This document shows, one piece after another, positions 19,401-28,053 of a stretch of DNA of 64,000 nucleotides. The DNA comes from Bacteroidota bacterium (GTDB taxonomy: Bacteria > Bacteroidota > Bacteroidia > Chitinophagales > Chitinophagaceae). The position numbers and the translations under genes were made by a program. The notes under the pieces were generated by a model. It was not told where the DNA came from. It saw nothing but the letters and a program-made list of their open reading frames with translations, and ran no database searches. The DNA lies in the NCBI GenBank assembly GCA_016706595.1, contig JADJJH010000001.1, positions 434,001 to 498,000 on the forward strand, read 5' to 3'. How positions within the stretch are numbered: position 1 is the stretch's first letter; every line of letters starts with the position of its first letter.

Positions 19401-22400
19401 GTATAATTTGCACAAGCAGTTACGTTTTGGGTTGATGTTGTGCTATTTGTTATGGTTAATAATAAAACAGAAGTATGACAATTATTCGTATGCAAATAAG
19501 TGCCACTATTTGTGTATGTGTTTCCATTCAAAGTCCATGTATATGAATCACAAACACTGATTGTTAAGGTATCAAAGGTTAAAGGAATAATATTTAGTAC
19601 CAATATATTAGTGAAGCAAGCATTGGTAACCGAATAGGTGCCACTATTAGTATAGGTAGTATTGTTAATCAACCAGGTATAACTGCCGCAAGCACTTTCA
19701 TTTTGAGTTGAGCTGTTGCTTTGCGTTATGGTTAAGTTTAGAATATTTGTATGACAGCCATTTTGCACTGAATAGATTCCAGAATTTGTATAGCTTACAT
19801 TGTTTACACTCCAAGTATAGCTGTCGCACACACTTACTGTTTGTGTTGATGATGTACTTGGGGTAATGGTTAAATTTAAGACATTTACCACACATGCTGC
19901 ATTGTAAAAATAAGTCCCCGAGCTTGTGTATGTAACATTATTCAATGGCCATGTATAACTATCGCAAGCTGTGAATGTTTGTGTTGAAGTTGTTCCGGGT
20001 GTAATGGTTAAATTTAATGTGGTTGTATGACATCCGTTCACATGAATGTAATTACCCGTTGTAGTGTAGGTAACATTATTTAACAACCAAGTAAAGGATC
20101 CACAAGCACTTTCCGTTTGTGACGAACTTGTACTTGGTGTAATAGTAAGGTATAATGAATCTGTATGACATCCATTTACATGTGCGTAGTTGCCTGAATT
20201 AGTGTATGAAATATTATTTGCCGACCAAGTGTATGAATCGCAATTGCTTATGGATTGTACCGTTTTTGTAATCGGTATAATTGTTAAAACCAAGGTGGAA
20301 GTATGACACCCGTTTACGTGGGTATAGATTCCTGAATTTGTATAGGTTATTGCATTCACGCTCCATGTATATGAAGCGCAAGATGAAATTGTTTGAGATG
20401 ATGAAGTGATAGGTGTAATACTTAAGTTTAGAATTTGAGTAAAGCATCCACTTACAAAAGTATAAACACCCGAAGCGGTATAGGTTATACTATTTACGTT
20501 CCATGTGTATGACCCACAGGCACTTACATTGTTTGTATTTGACGTAGAAGGAATTATAGTTAATTGTAAAATAGAAGTATGCGTGCATCCTTGCGCATTT
20601 AATGAAGTGCTTGTATAGGTTCCACTCATTGTGTAAGCCTGTCCGTTGACACCCCAAGTGTAAGTATCACACGCCGAGATAGTTTGTGTTGAAGTTGAAC
20701 TTTGAAATATACTGAGTTGTAAGGTTGCCGTATGAAGGCATCCATTTGCATTGATAGATGTAAAAGTATAATTGCCACTATTTGTATAAGTAATGCCATT
20801 GGTAGCCCATGTATAATTATCACATGCTACAATAGTAATATTACTGGTAGTGCTATAATTTATAGTGAGATTTAATGTACTGGTATGTAAACAACCTGCA
20901 GCATTTAGACTTGTAGAAACATAAGTTCCACTAGTTGTATAATTTAATCCATTTACCGGCCACGTGTAATTATTACAAGCTGTTGTATTTTGTACCGATG
21001 ATGTTGAATTTGTAATGTTAAGTACTAAATTATGGGTATGTAAACAACCTGCTGCGTTTAATGATGTGGAAGTATAGGTTCCACTTTGTGTGTACGTAAT
21101 ACCATTTATACTCCAAGTATAACTATCGCATGATGTGATACTAGAAGTTGAATTTGAACTTTGTGAAATGGTGAGATTAAGATAATTTGTATGACAACCA
21201 TTTGTAATAGCGTATATACCTGAATTGGTATACACTAAATTATTTAATGACCACGTATAATTATCACATGCAATTTCAGTTTGGGTTGATGAACTTGATG
21301 GAATAATATTTAAAACTAAAGTGTCGGTATGGCAAAATGAATTTGCTATATAAACACCTGAAGTTGTATAATTTGTATTGTTGATACTCCAAGTATAATT
21401 ATCGCAAGCAGTTATACTTTGTGTATTGGAACTAGGTGCAAGGATAGTTAGAATTAAATTATAGGTATGGCAATTGGCTACCACCGCATAATTACCCGAA
21501 TTAGTATAAGTTGTATTATTCACTGCCCAAGTATAACTTTCACATGCACTAATGGTTTGAGAAGATGAGCCTGTTGGTGTAATGGTTAGAATTAAAATAG
21601 AAGTTCCGCAACCCGCCGAATAGGTGTAAGTGCCTGAATTTGTATAGGTTACTCCATTAAGTTGCCATGTATATGCATCGCATGCACTTATCGTTGTTGT
21701 ACTTGTGCTGCTTGGTATAATCGTTAAGTTTAAGGTATAAACCTGACAACCTATTTGATGTGTATAAACACCACTCGTGTTGTAGGTCTGGTTATTTACA
21801 CTCCACGTATAGGTATCACATGAACTGGCACTTGAACTAAACGACCCTTGTATGATGGTTAAATTAAGAGTAGCGGTATGTGTACATCCCGATGCATTTA
21901 ACGAAGTATGAGTATATGTGCCGCTTGATGTATAACTTATGCCATTCCAAGTATACGAATCACAGGCAGTCACTGTAATAGGTGCGGAACTAGAATTGTA
22001 ATTTATGGTTAGCACTAATGTATCAAACCGCACACAACCTGATGGGGTAATTCCTGATGAGGTATAGATGCCTGAAGTTGTGAACACTTGGTTGGTAATC
22101 ACCCATGTGTATGCATTGCAGGCAGTAGCAATTATATTAGTTGAAACTATAGCCGGCGCATTAATAGTTACAACGGTACTCGCCGTACATGCGTTTGCAT
22201 CTGTAGCTACGATAGTATAATTACCGGCACTTACATTTTGAAATACGTTTGATAATTGCGCTGCCCCCCCATTTAAACTATAAGTTATTGTTCCGGTTCC
22301 ATTTAAGGCATTTGCGGTAATGGTGCTAGTGCCGCCATTACAAAGTATGATGGTTTTCGTAGCTGATAAACTCATATTGCATGGCAAAATACAAGTTACT

Positions 22401-25216
22401 CTGCCTTTTAATTTAATATCATCCACTCGCCAATTAACGGTCGTGTTGCCTGTAGTAATTGAACCGTTGCCTCCAACTACGTATCCATAAATTCTTACGG
22501 TTAATGGGGTGCTACTTACCACAGGTAACATCGTAGGAAGATAGTAATTCCATGTGCCATTTGCGGGAACGGTAATGTTGGCAATCGATGTGGCATAATT
22601 ATCTTTACTCGTTCGTATACTGAGTGTGGTAGGTCCTGTAGCTTCAGATCGCGATCCTAAATAAATCGAATCTAAGATTGCTTGAAACCCTGAACCGGGT
22701 GTGAGTGTAAATGAAAAGTAGGCACTCGTATCACTGAGTTGCAAATTTCTATTTCGAGCCGTAATGCCGGCATTACTTGCAGCACTGGCATCAGTATAGT
22801 TCGAAGGATTGGTTGCATTCATCAACAAAGTTGTTTGCGCGGTATTTGCATTATTCCCTTGACCAATTGCCGATACGGTTACATTGGCAACAGGCACACC
22901 CGAAGTAGGGTTCGCAGTGGAAGCAGTGGAGGGTCCGAAATTGTAGATTATATTGGCAACCTTCGGAATAATATTTATTAAATAGTCTTCTGTTTCTCCT
23001 GAAGCATAAGCCAAACATGGTGTAAGTATTGAACCTGCATATCCTGCAGCTTCAGTAATTCGCATACCGGTTTGTCCGGTCATCGCACCACATGGTATCG
23101 TAATATTTCCGGTTACATAACGGGGGCCATTTAAAGGATTGGCCTCTACAAATACTTTTTCACCCGCATCTGCAAATGATCCATTTTGATTAAAGTCTAT
23201 CCAAATCGCTGTGCCAAATGAGTAATAAGGCGACTGATCGCAATCATCTACTTGTATTGAAAAACTTGCTGTTGCACCTTGCTCAATCGTTGTAAAATTT
23301 CCTAAAGGATGATAATTCGCATAACGATTTAGAATAGATCCAGTACCTGTAGCCGGAACGGTACAAGTTGAGGTATTTGTTGCCCCATTAAACACTACTT
23401 GATAGATGTCATCATCGGCACTCACCCCGGCTCTTGATTGGCAATAACAATTAGTAAAATTGTTCATCGTGATAGTAATTGGGGTCGAATTGCTAAACAT
23501 GCTAGAATTGTTACATATTACTCGACAATAATAAGTTTCAGAATTCAATAAATTCGGACTCACATAGATGGATGATGTAGCTCCGCTAATAACTCCGGTG
23601 CTATTATACCATTGATATTGAATGCCGCTGGTTGGAGTCCAGTTTTGTAGACTAAGTATCGTATTTTGTCCCGGACAAATAGACGCAGGATTCGCCACTG
23701 TATTTCCTGGGTTAGGTGTTCCGGTGCAGGCCGCTGATGGAATTATATTCACGGTATAATCTTCTGTTTCGCCCCATGAATATACCCCACAAGGATTGGT
23801 GATTGGGTTATTCTGTTCAGAGCAAATGACTCTCATTCCGGTTACACCACTTAGTGCGGTGGATGGAATATTGATATTTCCGGTCTCAGTATGTGGTCCG
23901 GTTATTGGCGAACTTGTTGCATAAACCAATTCACCGGCATCACTGTATAATCCATTTTGATTATAATCAATAAAAATGGCACTCACATTTGGTAAAATGC
24001 CCAAACAAGTGCCTATTGAAATAGAGAAGGGGACAACTGAACCTTTAGCTACAGTTGCCGGTGTTAGACCCTGATAGTTTGAATATAAGCCAGGCATTGA
24101 ACCGGCACCCGGTGCCGTAGTATTGCAAGTTGATGAATTACTGTTAGCAGCGAATGAAAAATTGTAGATATCTTCATCAGCATCTGAAAGAGCTGTACTT
24201 ATACATGCACAAACATAGCCTGCACTCATGTTCATTAAAAAGGGTGCAGATGTATCCGAGTTAGGTCCGGTAGCACAAGTTGCTATACAACGATAATATT
24301 TTGCTTGGGTTTGATTGGTTGTTAAACTAGCTCCGGTTCCCATATTACTTACATTTAAAGTAAATGCGGCATTATCAGAACGTTGCCATAAATAAGTAAT
24401 GCCACTACCTGCTAAACTATTCGTGATATTTAACGTAAAGTTTACCCCGCTGCAAGCATCCGGAACACTGGATACTATTGGGCCAGTAAAGGGAATCCCT
24501 GTACAAGGTGGTACCGGCACATAGGTAATTCGAATGGTAGGTCGGCTGTTACCATAGGTAGTAGTTGATAGGATAGCGGCATCTGTAAACGCCACATTAT
24601 TTGCCAAGCCAATAGATTTACCAGGCGTAGAGGGTGTATAAAAATTCACGGTACCGCTGGCCGTCCCTACTTTAATCCAATCAGTCATGATTTGTAAGTT
24701 ACTTCCCGTATAGGCAAAACTATCCGAACCAGCAATATTAAATTGACCTCCAATATAGGTATTCGATCCACCGGTTACGGCAAAGGTTGTGCTATTAAAT
24801 ACTTGGGTTGTGCCAGTTAGTAAATTTCCCCATGTTGAGGAAGTTGGTAGGGCAGTGGCAGTTGTATTTCCGATCCACATCTTGAATGTATTGTTTCCTG
24901 TTACAGTACTAATATTGGCTTTTAACCATTCAAGTTTAATAATTTTTGCTCCGGAAGGGATGCCCAATTCTGCGGCTGTATATAAATAAGTATGTCGAGA
25001 ATAATTTAATATGCTTCCCGCACTTGCCCTTACAATAGGTCCATAGAAGTAACTGTTGGGTCCGCCGACAGGACCAATAACCACTGAAACCGGCGTTTGT
25101 GCAATACTATTTTGGCTCATGGTTAATAGTGACATCAACAAGAAAAGAAACTTCATGGTTCCGATTAGGTTTTTTTCTAAAACAGAAACAATGAGCTGAT
25201 TGAAGCGTGAATGCAT
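16478..25216 (-). CDS. Giant GEVED / Cys-pair repeat surface protein (2912 aa)
   Basis: Probable exported surface protein. Either ATG 25216 with a long n-region or, more typically, ATG 25156 (MKFLFLLMSLLTMSQNSIAQ) is the start. Domains in order: N-terminal beta domain to about residue 235; first GEVED domain about 337-487 (FIDYNQNGLYSDAGE, WGETEDYTV); second GEVED about 592-747 (WIDFNQNGSFADAGE, SGETEDYLI); a jelly-roll-like region to about 945; 30 tandem copies of a 46-residue module about 1020-2430; SprB-like modules about 2435-2680; one more short module; then a unique C-terminus with two canonical dockerin-type loops (GDLNDDENVDLLD, TDINGDGNTDLLD). No T9SS sorting domain is evident. It shares modules and C-terminal organisation with the plus-strand giant, so the two are paralogous mosaics. 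Confidence 0.88.
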   Translation of the reverse strand: MHSRFNQLIVSVLEKNLIGTMKFLFLLMSLLTMSQNSIAQTPVSVVIGPVGGPNSYFYGPIVRASAGSILNYSRHTYLYTAAELGIPSGAKIIKLEWLKANISTVTGNNTFKMWIGNTTATALPTSSTWGNLLTGTTQVFNSTTFAVTGGSNTYIGGQFNIAGSDSFAYTGSNLQIMTDWIKVGTASGTVNFYTPSTPGKSIGLANNVAFTDAAILSTTTYGNSRPTIRITYVPVPPCTGIPFTGPIVSSVPDACSGVNFTLNITNSLAGSGITYLWQRSDNAAFTLNVSNMGTGASLTTNQTQAKYYRCIATCATGPNSDTSAPFLMNMSAGYVCACISTALSDADEDIYNFSFAANSNSSTCNTTAPGAGSMPGLYSNYQGLTPATVAKGSVVPFSISIGTCLGILPNVSAIFIDYNQNGLYSDAGELVYATSSPITGPHTETGNINIPSTALSGVTGMRVICSEQNNPITNPCGVYSWGETEDYTVNIIPSAACTGTPNPGNTVANPASICPGQNTILSLQNWTPTSGIQYQWYNSTGVISGATSSIYVSPNLLNSETYYCRVICNNSSMFSNSTPITITMNNFTNCYCQSRAGVSADDDIYQVVFNGATNTSTCTVPATGTGSILNRYANYHPLGNFTTIEQGATASFSIQVDDCDQSPYYSFGTAIWIDFNQNGSFADAGEKVFVEANPLNGPRYVTGNITIPCGAMTGQTGMRITEAAGYAGSILTPCLAYASGETEDYLINIIPKVANIIYNFGPSTASTANPTSGVPVANVTVSAIGQGNNANTAQTTLLMNATNPSNYTDASAASNAGITARNRNLQLSDTSAYFSFTLTPGSGFQAILDSIYLGSRSEATGPTTLSIRTSKDNYATSIANITVPANGTWNYYLPTMLPVVSSTPLTVRIYGYVVGGNGSITTGNTTVNWRVDDIKLKGRVTCILPCNMSLSATKTIILCNGGTSTITANALNGTGTITYSLNGGAAQLSNVFQNVSAGNYTIVATDANACTASTVVTINAPAIVSTNIIATACNAYTWVITNQVFTTSGIYTSSGITPSGCVRFDTLVLTINYNSSSAPITVTACDSYTWNGISYTSSGTYTHTSLNASGCTHTATLNLTIIQGSFSSSASSCDTYTWSVNNQTYNTSGVYTHQIGCQVYTLNLTIIPSSTSTTTISACDAYTWQLNGVTYTNSGTYTYSAGCGTSILILTITPTGSSSQTISACESYTWAVNNTTYTNSGNYAVVANCHTYNLILTILAPSSNTQSITACDNYTWSINNTNYTTSGVYIANSFCHTDTLVLNIIPSSSSTQTEIACDNYTWSLNNLVYTNSGIYAITNGCHTNYLNLTISQSSNSTSSITSCDSYTWSINGITYTQSGTYTSTSLNAAGCLHTHNLVLNITNSTSSVQNTTACNNYTWPVNGLNYTTSGTYVSTSLNAAGCLHTSTLNLTINYSTTSNITIVACDNYTWATNGITYTNSGNYTFTSINANGCLHTATLQLSIFQSSTSTQTISACDTYTWGVNGQAYTMSGTYTSTSLNAQGCTHTSILQLTIIPSTSNTNNVSACGSYTWNVNSITYTASGVYTFVSGCFTQILNLSITPITSSSQTISSCASYTWSVNAITYTNSGIYTHVNGCHTSTLVLTIIPITKTVQSISNCDSYTWSANNISYTNSGNYAHVNGCHTDSLYLTITPSTSSSQTESACGSFTWLLNNVTYTTTGNYIHVNGCHTTTLNLTITPGTTSTQTFTACDSYTWPLNNVTYTSSGTYFYNAACVVNVLNLTITPSTSSTQTVSVCDSYTWSVNNVSYTNSGIYSVQNGCHTNILNLTITQSNSSTQNESACGSYTWLINNTTYTNSGTYSVTNACFTNILVLNIIPLTFDTLTISVCDSYTWTLNGNTYTNSGTYLHTNNCHTSVLLLTITNSTTSTQNVTACANYTWPLNGTSYTASGQYSYVSNCHTTLLNLTINPNSNSTQTVTACNSYTWPVNNMLFTSSGTYTHVVGCHTYILQLTIIGGTISTQTITACDQYLWLANNTNYTASGNYTFISGCDTSVLALTIIPSTFSNTTISACGSYLWNENGITYTTSGVYNYTNACYSAVLNLTIIPNTNSTETATACDSYTWLLNNVTYSNSGNYTFVTGCHTTTLQLTITPNSNSSVSITTCDSYTWGLNNTTYTSSGTYTFINGCHTTTLILTIIPSTTSNQTVSACDSYTWPVNNITYSNSGTYTAVIACHTYQLTLTIIPSTSTTLSVSVCGSYTWVANNTTYTSTGVYSITNNCHTEILNLTITPTTNTTQNVNACNNYTWALNGITYTASGTYSIVNACNTSTLHLSILPGSSSMQSASACNSYYWSANNQTYTSSGLYNFISGCDTFILNVSIIQSPTVHDTVNASNTYTWQVNNVTYNTSGVYTYSVNNASGCDSLYVLHLSIIPFTIFIDQEISCAGFNDGAIQVYTSASGTWMYNVDGGTFNNTTGYFNGLAPGTHTFCASNGSAVYCDTFQLIEPLPLTAYLVIDSVVSCNGNDGALSLMAAGGTNILQGYITFWTNAAGDTVNDVINDNFALYLQNLPADTYSVLLEDDNGCFTTTNIVLPYSQPIQINASYPPFACGTSTPLNIVATGGAPYDTLTLLVNGNAPLANYVAGTYTITAVDIEGCSASTSITLSASVQGATTTLTECSSYTWVNGSGLTYTSSGIYTHTLLSGGGCDTILTLNLTISPCASMLSLHVLLQGFYDGSGMMKPVLLNQGMSNSSIVTDSIEVFLFESFAPYAQVAYVKTELFTDGSANCIFGALNGNYYIAIKHRNSLTTWSANPVNISSIPAAYNFTTAANKAYGDNLIELETGIFGLFTGDLNDDENVDLLDVSILETSVQNFDFGYINTDINGDGNTDLLDGSPLEINASNFIYAIKP
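17925..22155 (-). repeat. Tandem array of about 30 units of a 46-residue module (mostly 138 nt)
   Basis: Consensus in pieces: SACDSYTW, then a short linker, TYTNSGTY, then GCHT and LNLTITPSTSS. Most units are exactly 46 residues; a few are about 51 (GCLHT/GCTHT type). Nearly every unit has two Cys 24 residues apart, probably a disulfide. Unit sequences are well diverged at DNA level, unlike the near-identical repeats of the plus-strand giant, so this is an older array. A 31st copy lies near 17110-17210. Confidence 0.9.
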
Positions 25217-25444
25217 GATGGTAGTGTTTAAATGAAGGTATTTCTGAAATTTATTTTATTGTTGAAATAAACAAGTACTATGGTGTTTACATAGCATTTG
25301 TCTTTTGTAGACAAATATCGTGCCTTTCTAGTTACTGCTTTTTGCATTAACAATTTTGATTTGTTCAATATTTGCAAGCATTTGCTTGTAAAAAAATGGA
25401 GTATTTACTTGTAAGATATTGATAGTCAATGATTTAAAAACAAC

Positions 25445-25879
25445 CTAGTTAATAGACCTTATGTAATGAAACCCACGCGCCACAAATCCATTTCGATAAT
25501 AAAATGCATGAGCCTTGAAATTTTCTACATACGCATCCAACATCATAACATCGCAACGCTCATTTTTTGCTTCCTTTTCTAGCCATAAAATCATGTGCTT
25601 TCCAATACCTGTTTTACGATACCTTTCATCCACAACGAAATTGTCTAACTCTAAATATTTTCCACAATACAATTTTGTACCTATCCAATATCCACAAACC
25701 GCAACAATTTCACTTTCCAAAATTACCACAAGTTGGTAGTATTGATGAGGGATCATTTCAACTAAATAATTGTGATAAGATAATTCGCTAAGTTGAGGTG
25801 TTAATTGATTGATCAACTTATATTGAGGTAGCATTTCTGCTAACGTAGTTGCCTTTTTATAGTGTAATTGCTTTGTCAT
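25445..25879 (-). CDS. GNAT-family N-acetyltransferase (144 aa)
   Basis: Single-domain acetyl-CoA-dependent acyltransferase. The acetyl-CoA pyrophosphate loop is visible as RYRKTGIGKHM (R-x-x-G-x-G), preceded by the strand LELDNFVVDE and followed by a C-terminal AHAFYYRNGFVARGF motif typical of RimI-like GNATs. The usual length is about 145-160 residues, so it is complete. It overlaps the upstream PaiB-like gene by 4 bp and is therefore the last gene of a minus-strand operon. The acceptor substrate is unknown. Confidence 0.88.
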   Translation of the reverse strand: MTKQLHYKKATTLAEMLPQYKLINQLTPQLSELSYHNYLVEMIPHQYYQLVVILESEIVAVCGYWIGTKLYCGKYLELDNFVVDERYRKTGIGKHMILWLEKEAKNERCDVMMLDAYVENFKAHAFYYRNGFVARGFHYIRSIN

Positions 25880-26505
25880 TTCTCTACATTCAATTTGAAA
25901 GGGCAGATTGCATTGGCAATGGCAACCGAATTAGCATCTTTACGTTCCATTAATTTCCCTGTAATCAAATCCAAATTTTCTTTATCTCTATTCTGTGAAA
26001 GTTTTTCAACCGCTTGAATTTCATGAATGTCAATTTCAAAAGCAATCATACCCTTCATTTCTTGTTCAACATATTCACGCCCTAATTCGTCAACACTAAT
26101 TGGATTGTGTTCCTTACTTTCATGAAATTGAACAAGATTGCTGAGATGCTGATAAGCTTCATCTTGCGAATACAATCTGGCCTTACCATATAAATGAACT
26201 GATATATAATCCCAAGTTGGTACATTTTTATGATTATACCACGATGAAGAAATATAAGTATGCGGACCTTGAAAAATGATTAGGATATCAGGTATCGATG
26301 CTAGATTCTTCCACTGCTCGTTTGCTTTCGACATATGGGAAATTGCAAATAATTTATCATCCCGTTCTTCAAACAAGAAAGGGATATGAGTGGCAATTAT
26401 TTTTTGCGTTTGATTGAAACTAATAAGGGTTCCAAAGCTATTCTCTTTGATAAATTGGATGATCTTATTTCGATCTTCGTTTCGATATAGTTTTGGTATA
26501 TACAT
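25876..26505 (-). CDS. PaiB-like FMN-binding split-barrel protein
   Basis: Member of the FMN-binding negative transcriptional regulator (PaiB) family. The chosen start is the internal Met at 26505, giving MYIPKLYRNE, the family's conserved N-terminus. The longer frame from 26529 would overlap the upstream reductase gene. Visible family features are SFGTLISF, ATHIPFLF, GPHTYISSSWY and VPTWDYISVHLYG near the flavin/dimer surface, and a C-terminal KLSQNRDKEN segment. In Bacillus, PaiB works with the acetyltransferase PaiA. Here a GNAT gene directly follows and overlaps by 4 bp, which parallels that pairing. Whether it regulates transcription or is a flavin enzyme cannot be decided. Confidence 0.88.
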   Translation of the reverse strand: MYIPKLYRNEDRNKIIQFIKENSFGTLISFNQTQKIIATHIPFLFEERDDKLFAISHMSKANEQWKNLASIPDILIIFQGPHTYISSSWYNHKNVPTWDYISVHLYGKARLYSQDEAYQHLSNLVQFHESKEHNPISVDELGREYVEQEMKGMIAFEIDIHEIQAVEKLSQNRDKENLDLITGKLMERKDANSVAIANAICPFKLNVEK

Positions 26506-26509
26506 GGTG

Positions 26510-27244
26510 TTAAGTATATAATCCTCCATTAATTGAAATAACCTGTCCTGTAATATAGGCGGCTTTTTCAGAAGCTAAAAAGCCGGCTAATTCAGCGACT
26601 TCCTCAGGCTTGCCAAATCGTTTCATCGGAATCATTTTATTAAGTTCGGCTTCATCCAAATCAGCTGTCATGTCTGAACTAATAAATCCTGGTGCAATTG
26701 CATTTACCGTTACTTTTCGTGGGGCTACTTCTTGCGCTAAAGCCTTTGTAGCACCAATCATACCTGCTTTAGCAGCACTATAGTTTACTTGCCCTGGCAT
26801 GCCCTTTAATCCACTTAACGAAACCATATTGATTACCCTGCCATAACGATTCATGAGCATAGGTTTTATTACAAGCCTAGTTACCACAAACATTCCATGT
26901 AAGCTTGTATCCAATACACTATTCCATTGTTCGTCATTCATAAATGCAAGTAAGGTATCTTGACGGATGCCCGCATTATTCACTAATACTTCAATTATTT
27001 TTTCCTTTCCTGCTTCTTCAAGCCAAGCACCAAGTTTCAATTCAACTTCATCTTTATTTCCTACATCAAATCGAATGATTTCAGCTTCAACATTTTTTTC
27101 TTCACAAAGCTGTTTGGTATGCAGCGCTTCCGCTTCGTTAGATTTATAATTAATGAGCAGATGATATCCCATTTCGGCTAACTTCACACAAATACTTCTT
27201 CCGATACCACGACTACCGCCGGTAACTAATGCAATTTTTTTCAA
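26510..27244 (-). CDS. fabG: 3-oxoacyl-ACP reductase-like SDR (FabG-type, 244 aa)
   Basis: Short-chain dehydrogenase/reductase expected to reduce 3-oxoacyl-ACP with NADPH. It has the N-terminal Rossmann motif VTGGSRGIGRSI, NNAGIRQD, catalytic Ser (SLSGLKG), Tyr and Lys in YSAAKAG, and a C-terminal GQVISINGGLYT typical of FabG. The gene is 10 bp after the outer-membrane barrel gene and 4 bp before the PaiB-like gene. With a tyrosine ammonia-lyase gene just upstream, this copy may serve flexirubin/aryl-polyene synthesis rather than primary fatty acid synthesis. That is inferred from context; no ketosynthase or ACP is in the window. Confidence 0.88.
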   Translation of the reverse strand: MKKIALVTGGSRGIGRSICVKLAEMGYHLLINYKSNEAEALHTKQLCEEKNVEAEIIRFDVGNKDEVELKLGAWLEEAGKEKIIEVLVNNAGIRQDTLLAFMNDEQWNSVLDTSLHGMFVVTRLVIKPMLMNRYGRVINMVSLSGLKGMPGQVNYSAAKAGMIGATKALAQEVAPRKVTVNAIAPGFISSDMTADLDEAELNKMIPMKRFGKPEEVAELAGFLASEKAAYITGQVISINGGLYT

Positions 27245-27254
27245 AGTTTAGATT

Positions 27255-27947
27255 TTAAAATTCGTAAAACTTCTCAAATCGATTGTAACGGTCTTCTTCA
27301 GTCATTGAGAATAAATACGATAATTGAACACCAAAGGTTTTGTTTCGTGTAACTGTAAATTGAGGATTTATATCTGAAGTGCTTACATCATAAAATGCAC
27401 TCATATACATTCCCTTTTTTAATTCGAAGCCTGCCTTAAACTTTACACCGGCATCCCATGGTTTTACTTGGTCGGTTTCATAATTTGTACCCACTCTTAA
27501 TTTTCCATTTTCTACATTGGTGCCATTACTAGTATAAGTGTGCGAAGAATGCAGCAGTTTGCTAATATAGGGGCCTGCACCAATAAATAAGAAGGCACTA
27601 CGAACATCAATTTTAGCGGTCATGCAAATTGGTAAACTTACATAACCAATATTCCCGGTATATTCTTCTGTAATATGTAAGCGCTCTGTTTTATAATAAC
27701 CGCCTCTTTGTGTATACAATAATTCAGTTTGCAAACTCAAGTTATCGTTAATCAATAAATCAGTCATTAACCCCATATGGAAACCTAATCGGGATTTAAA
27801 AACACCATCATAACGATAAGTATTGGATTTAAATACCTGACGATTAAAATTTAATCCACCGGTTGGTCCTAATCTAAATTGGGCATTTAGGTTAACGCTA
27901 CAAATAGAAAGCAATAAAAATAGAGAAAAAACAATTTTTCTGTTCAT
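27255..27947 (-). CDS. PorT-family outer-membrane beta-barrel protein (230 aa)
   Basis: Small outer-membrane barrel. A signal peptide (MNRKIVFSLFLLLSICSVNLNAQ) precedes alternating amphipathic strands such as RLGPTGGLNFNRQVF, LGFHMGLMTDLLIN, LSLQTELLYTQRGGYY and VSLPICMTAKI, and the C-terminus contains TFGVQLSYLF. The length of about 230 residues fits the Bacteroidetes porin/PorT-like family. It is the first gene of the barrel-fabG-paiB-GNAT cluster and lies 106 bp downstream of the ammonia-lyase. No specific substrate can be assigned; in this phylum, barrels of this type range from PorT itself to general OmpA-like proteins. Confidence 0.82.
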   Translation of the reverse strand: MNRKIVFSLFLLLSICSVNLNAQFRLGPTGGLNFNRQVFKSNTYRYDGVFKSRLGFHMGLMTDLLINDNLSLQTELLYTQRGGYYKTERLHITEEYTGNIGYVSLPICMTAKIDVRSAFLFIGAGPYISKLLHSSHTYTSNGTNVENGKLRVGTNYETDQVKPWDAGVKFKAGFELKKGMYMSAFYDVSTSDINPQFTVTRNKTFGVQLSYLFSMTEEDRYNRFEKFYEF

Positions 27948-28053
27948 TCGAATAGAATTTGGCGACTAATGTACAAACAAAAAAATTGAAATTCTACATA
28001 GAACTAAATTTTCTTTAATATGTAGGCACAATCGCTAACATTTTAAATGGGCT

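Noticed and set aside
25374..25400. Palindrome GCAAGCATTTGCTTG near 25.38 kb as a terminator
   Set aside because: The run after the stem is A-rich on the plus strand and not T-rich on either strand in the needed position.
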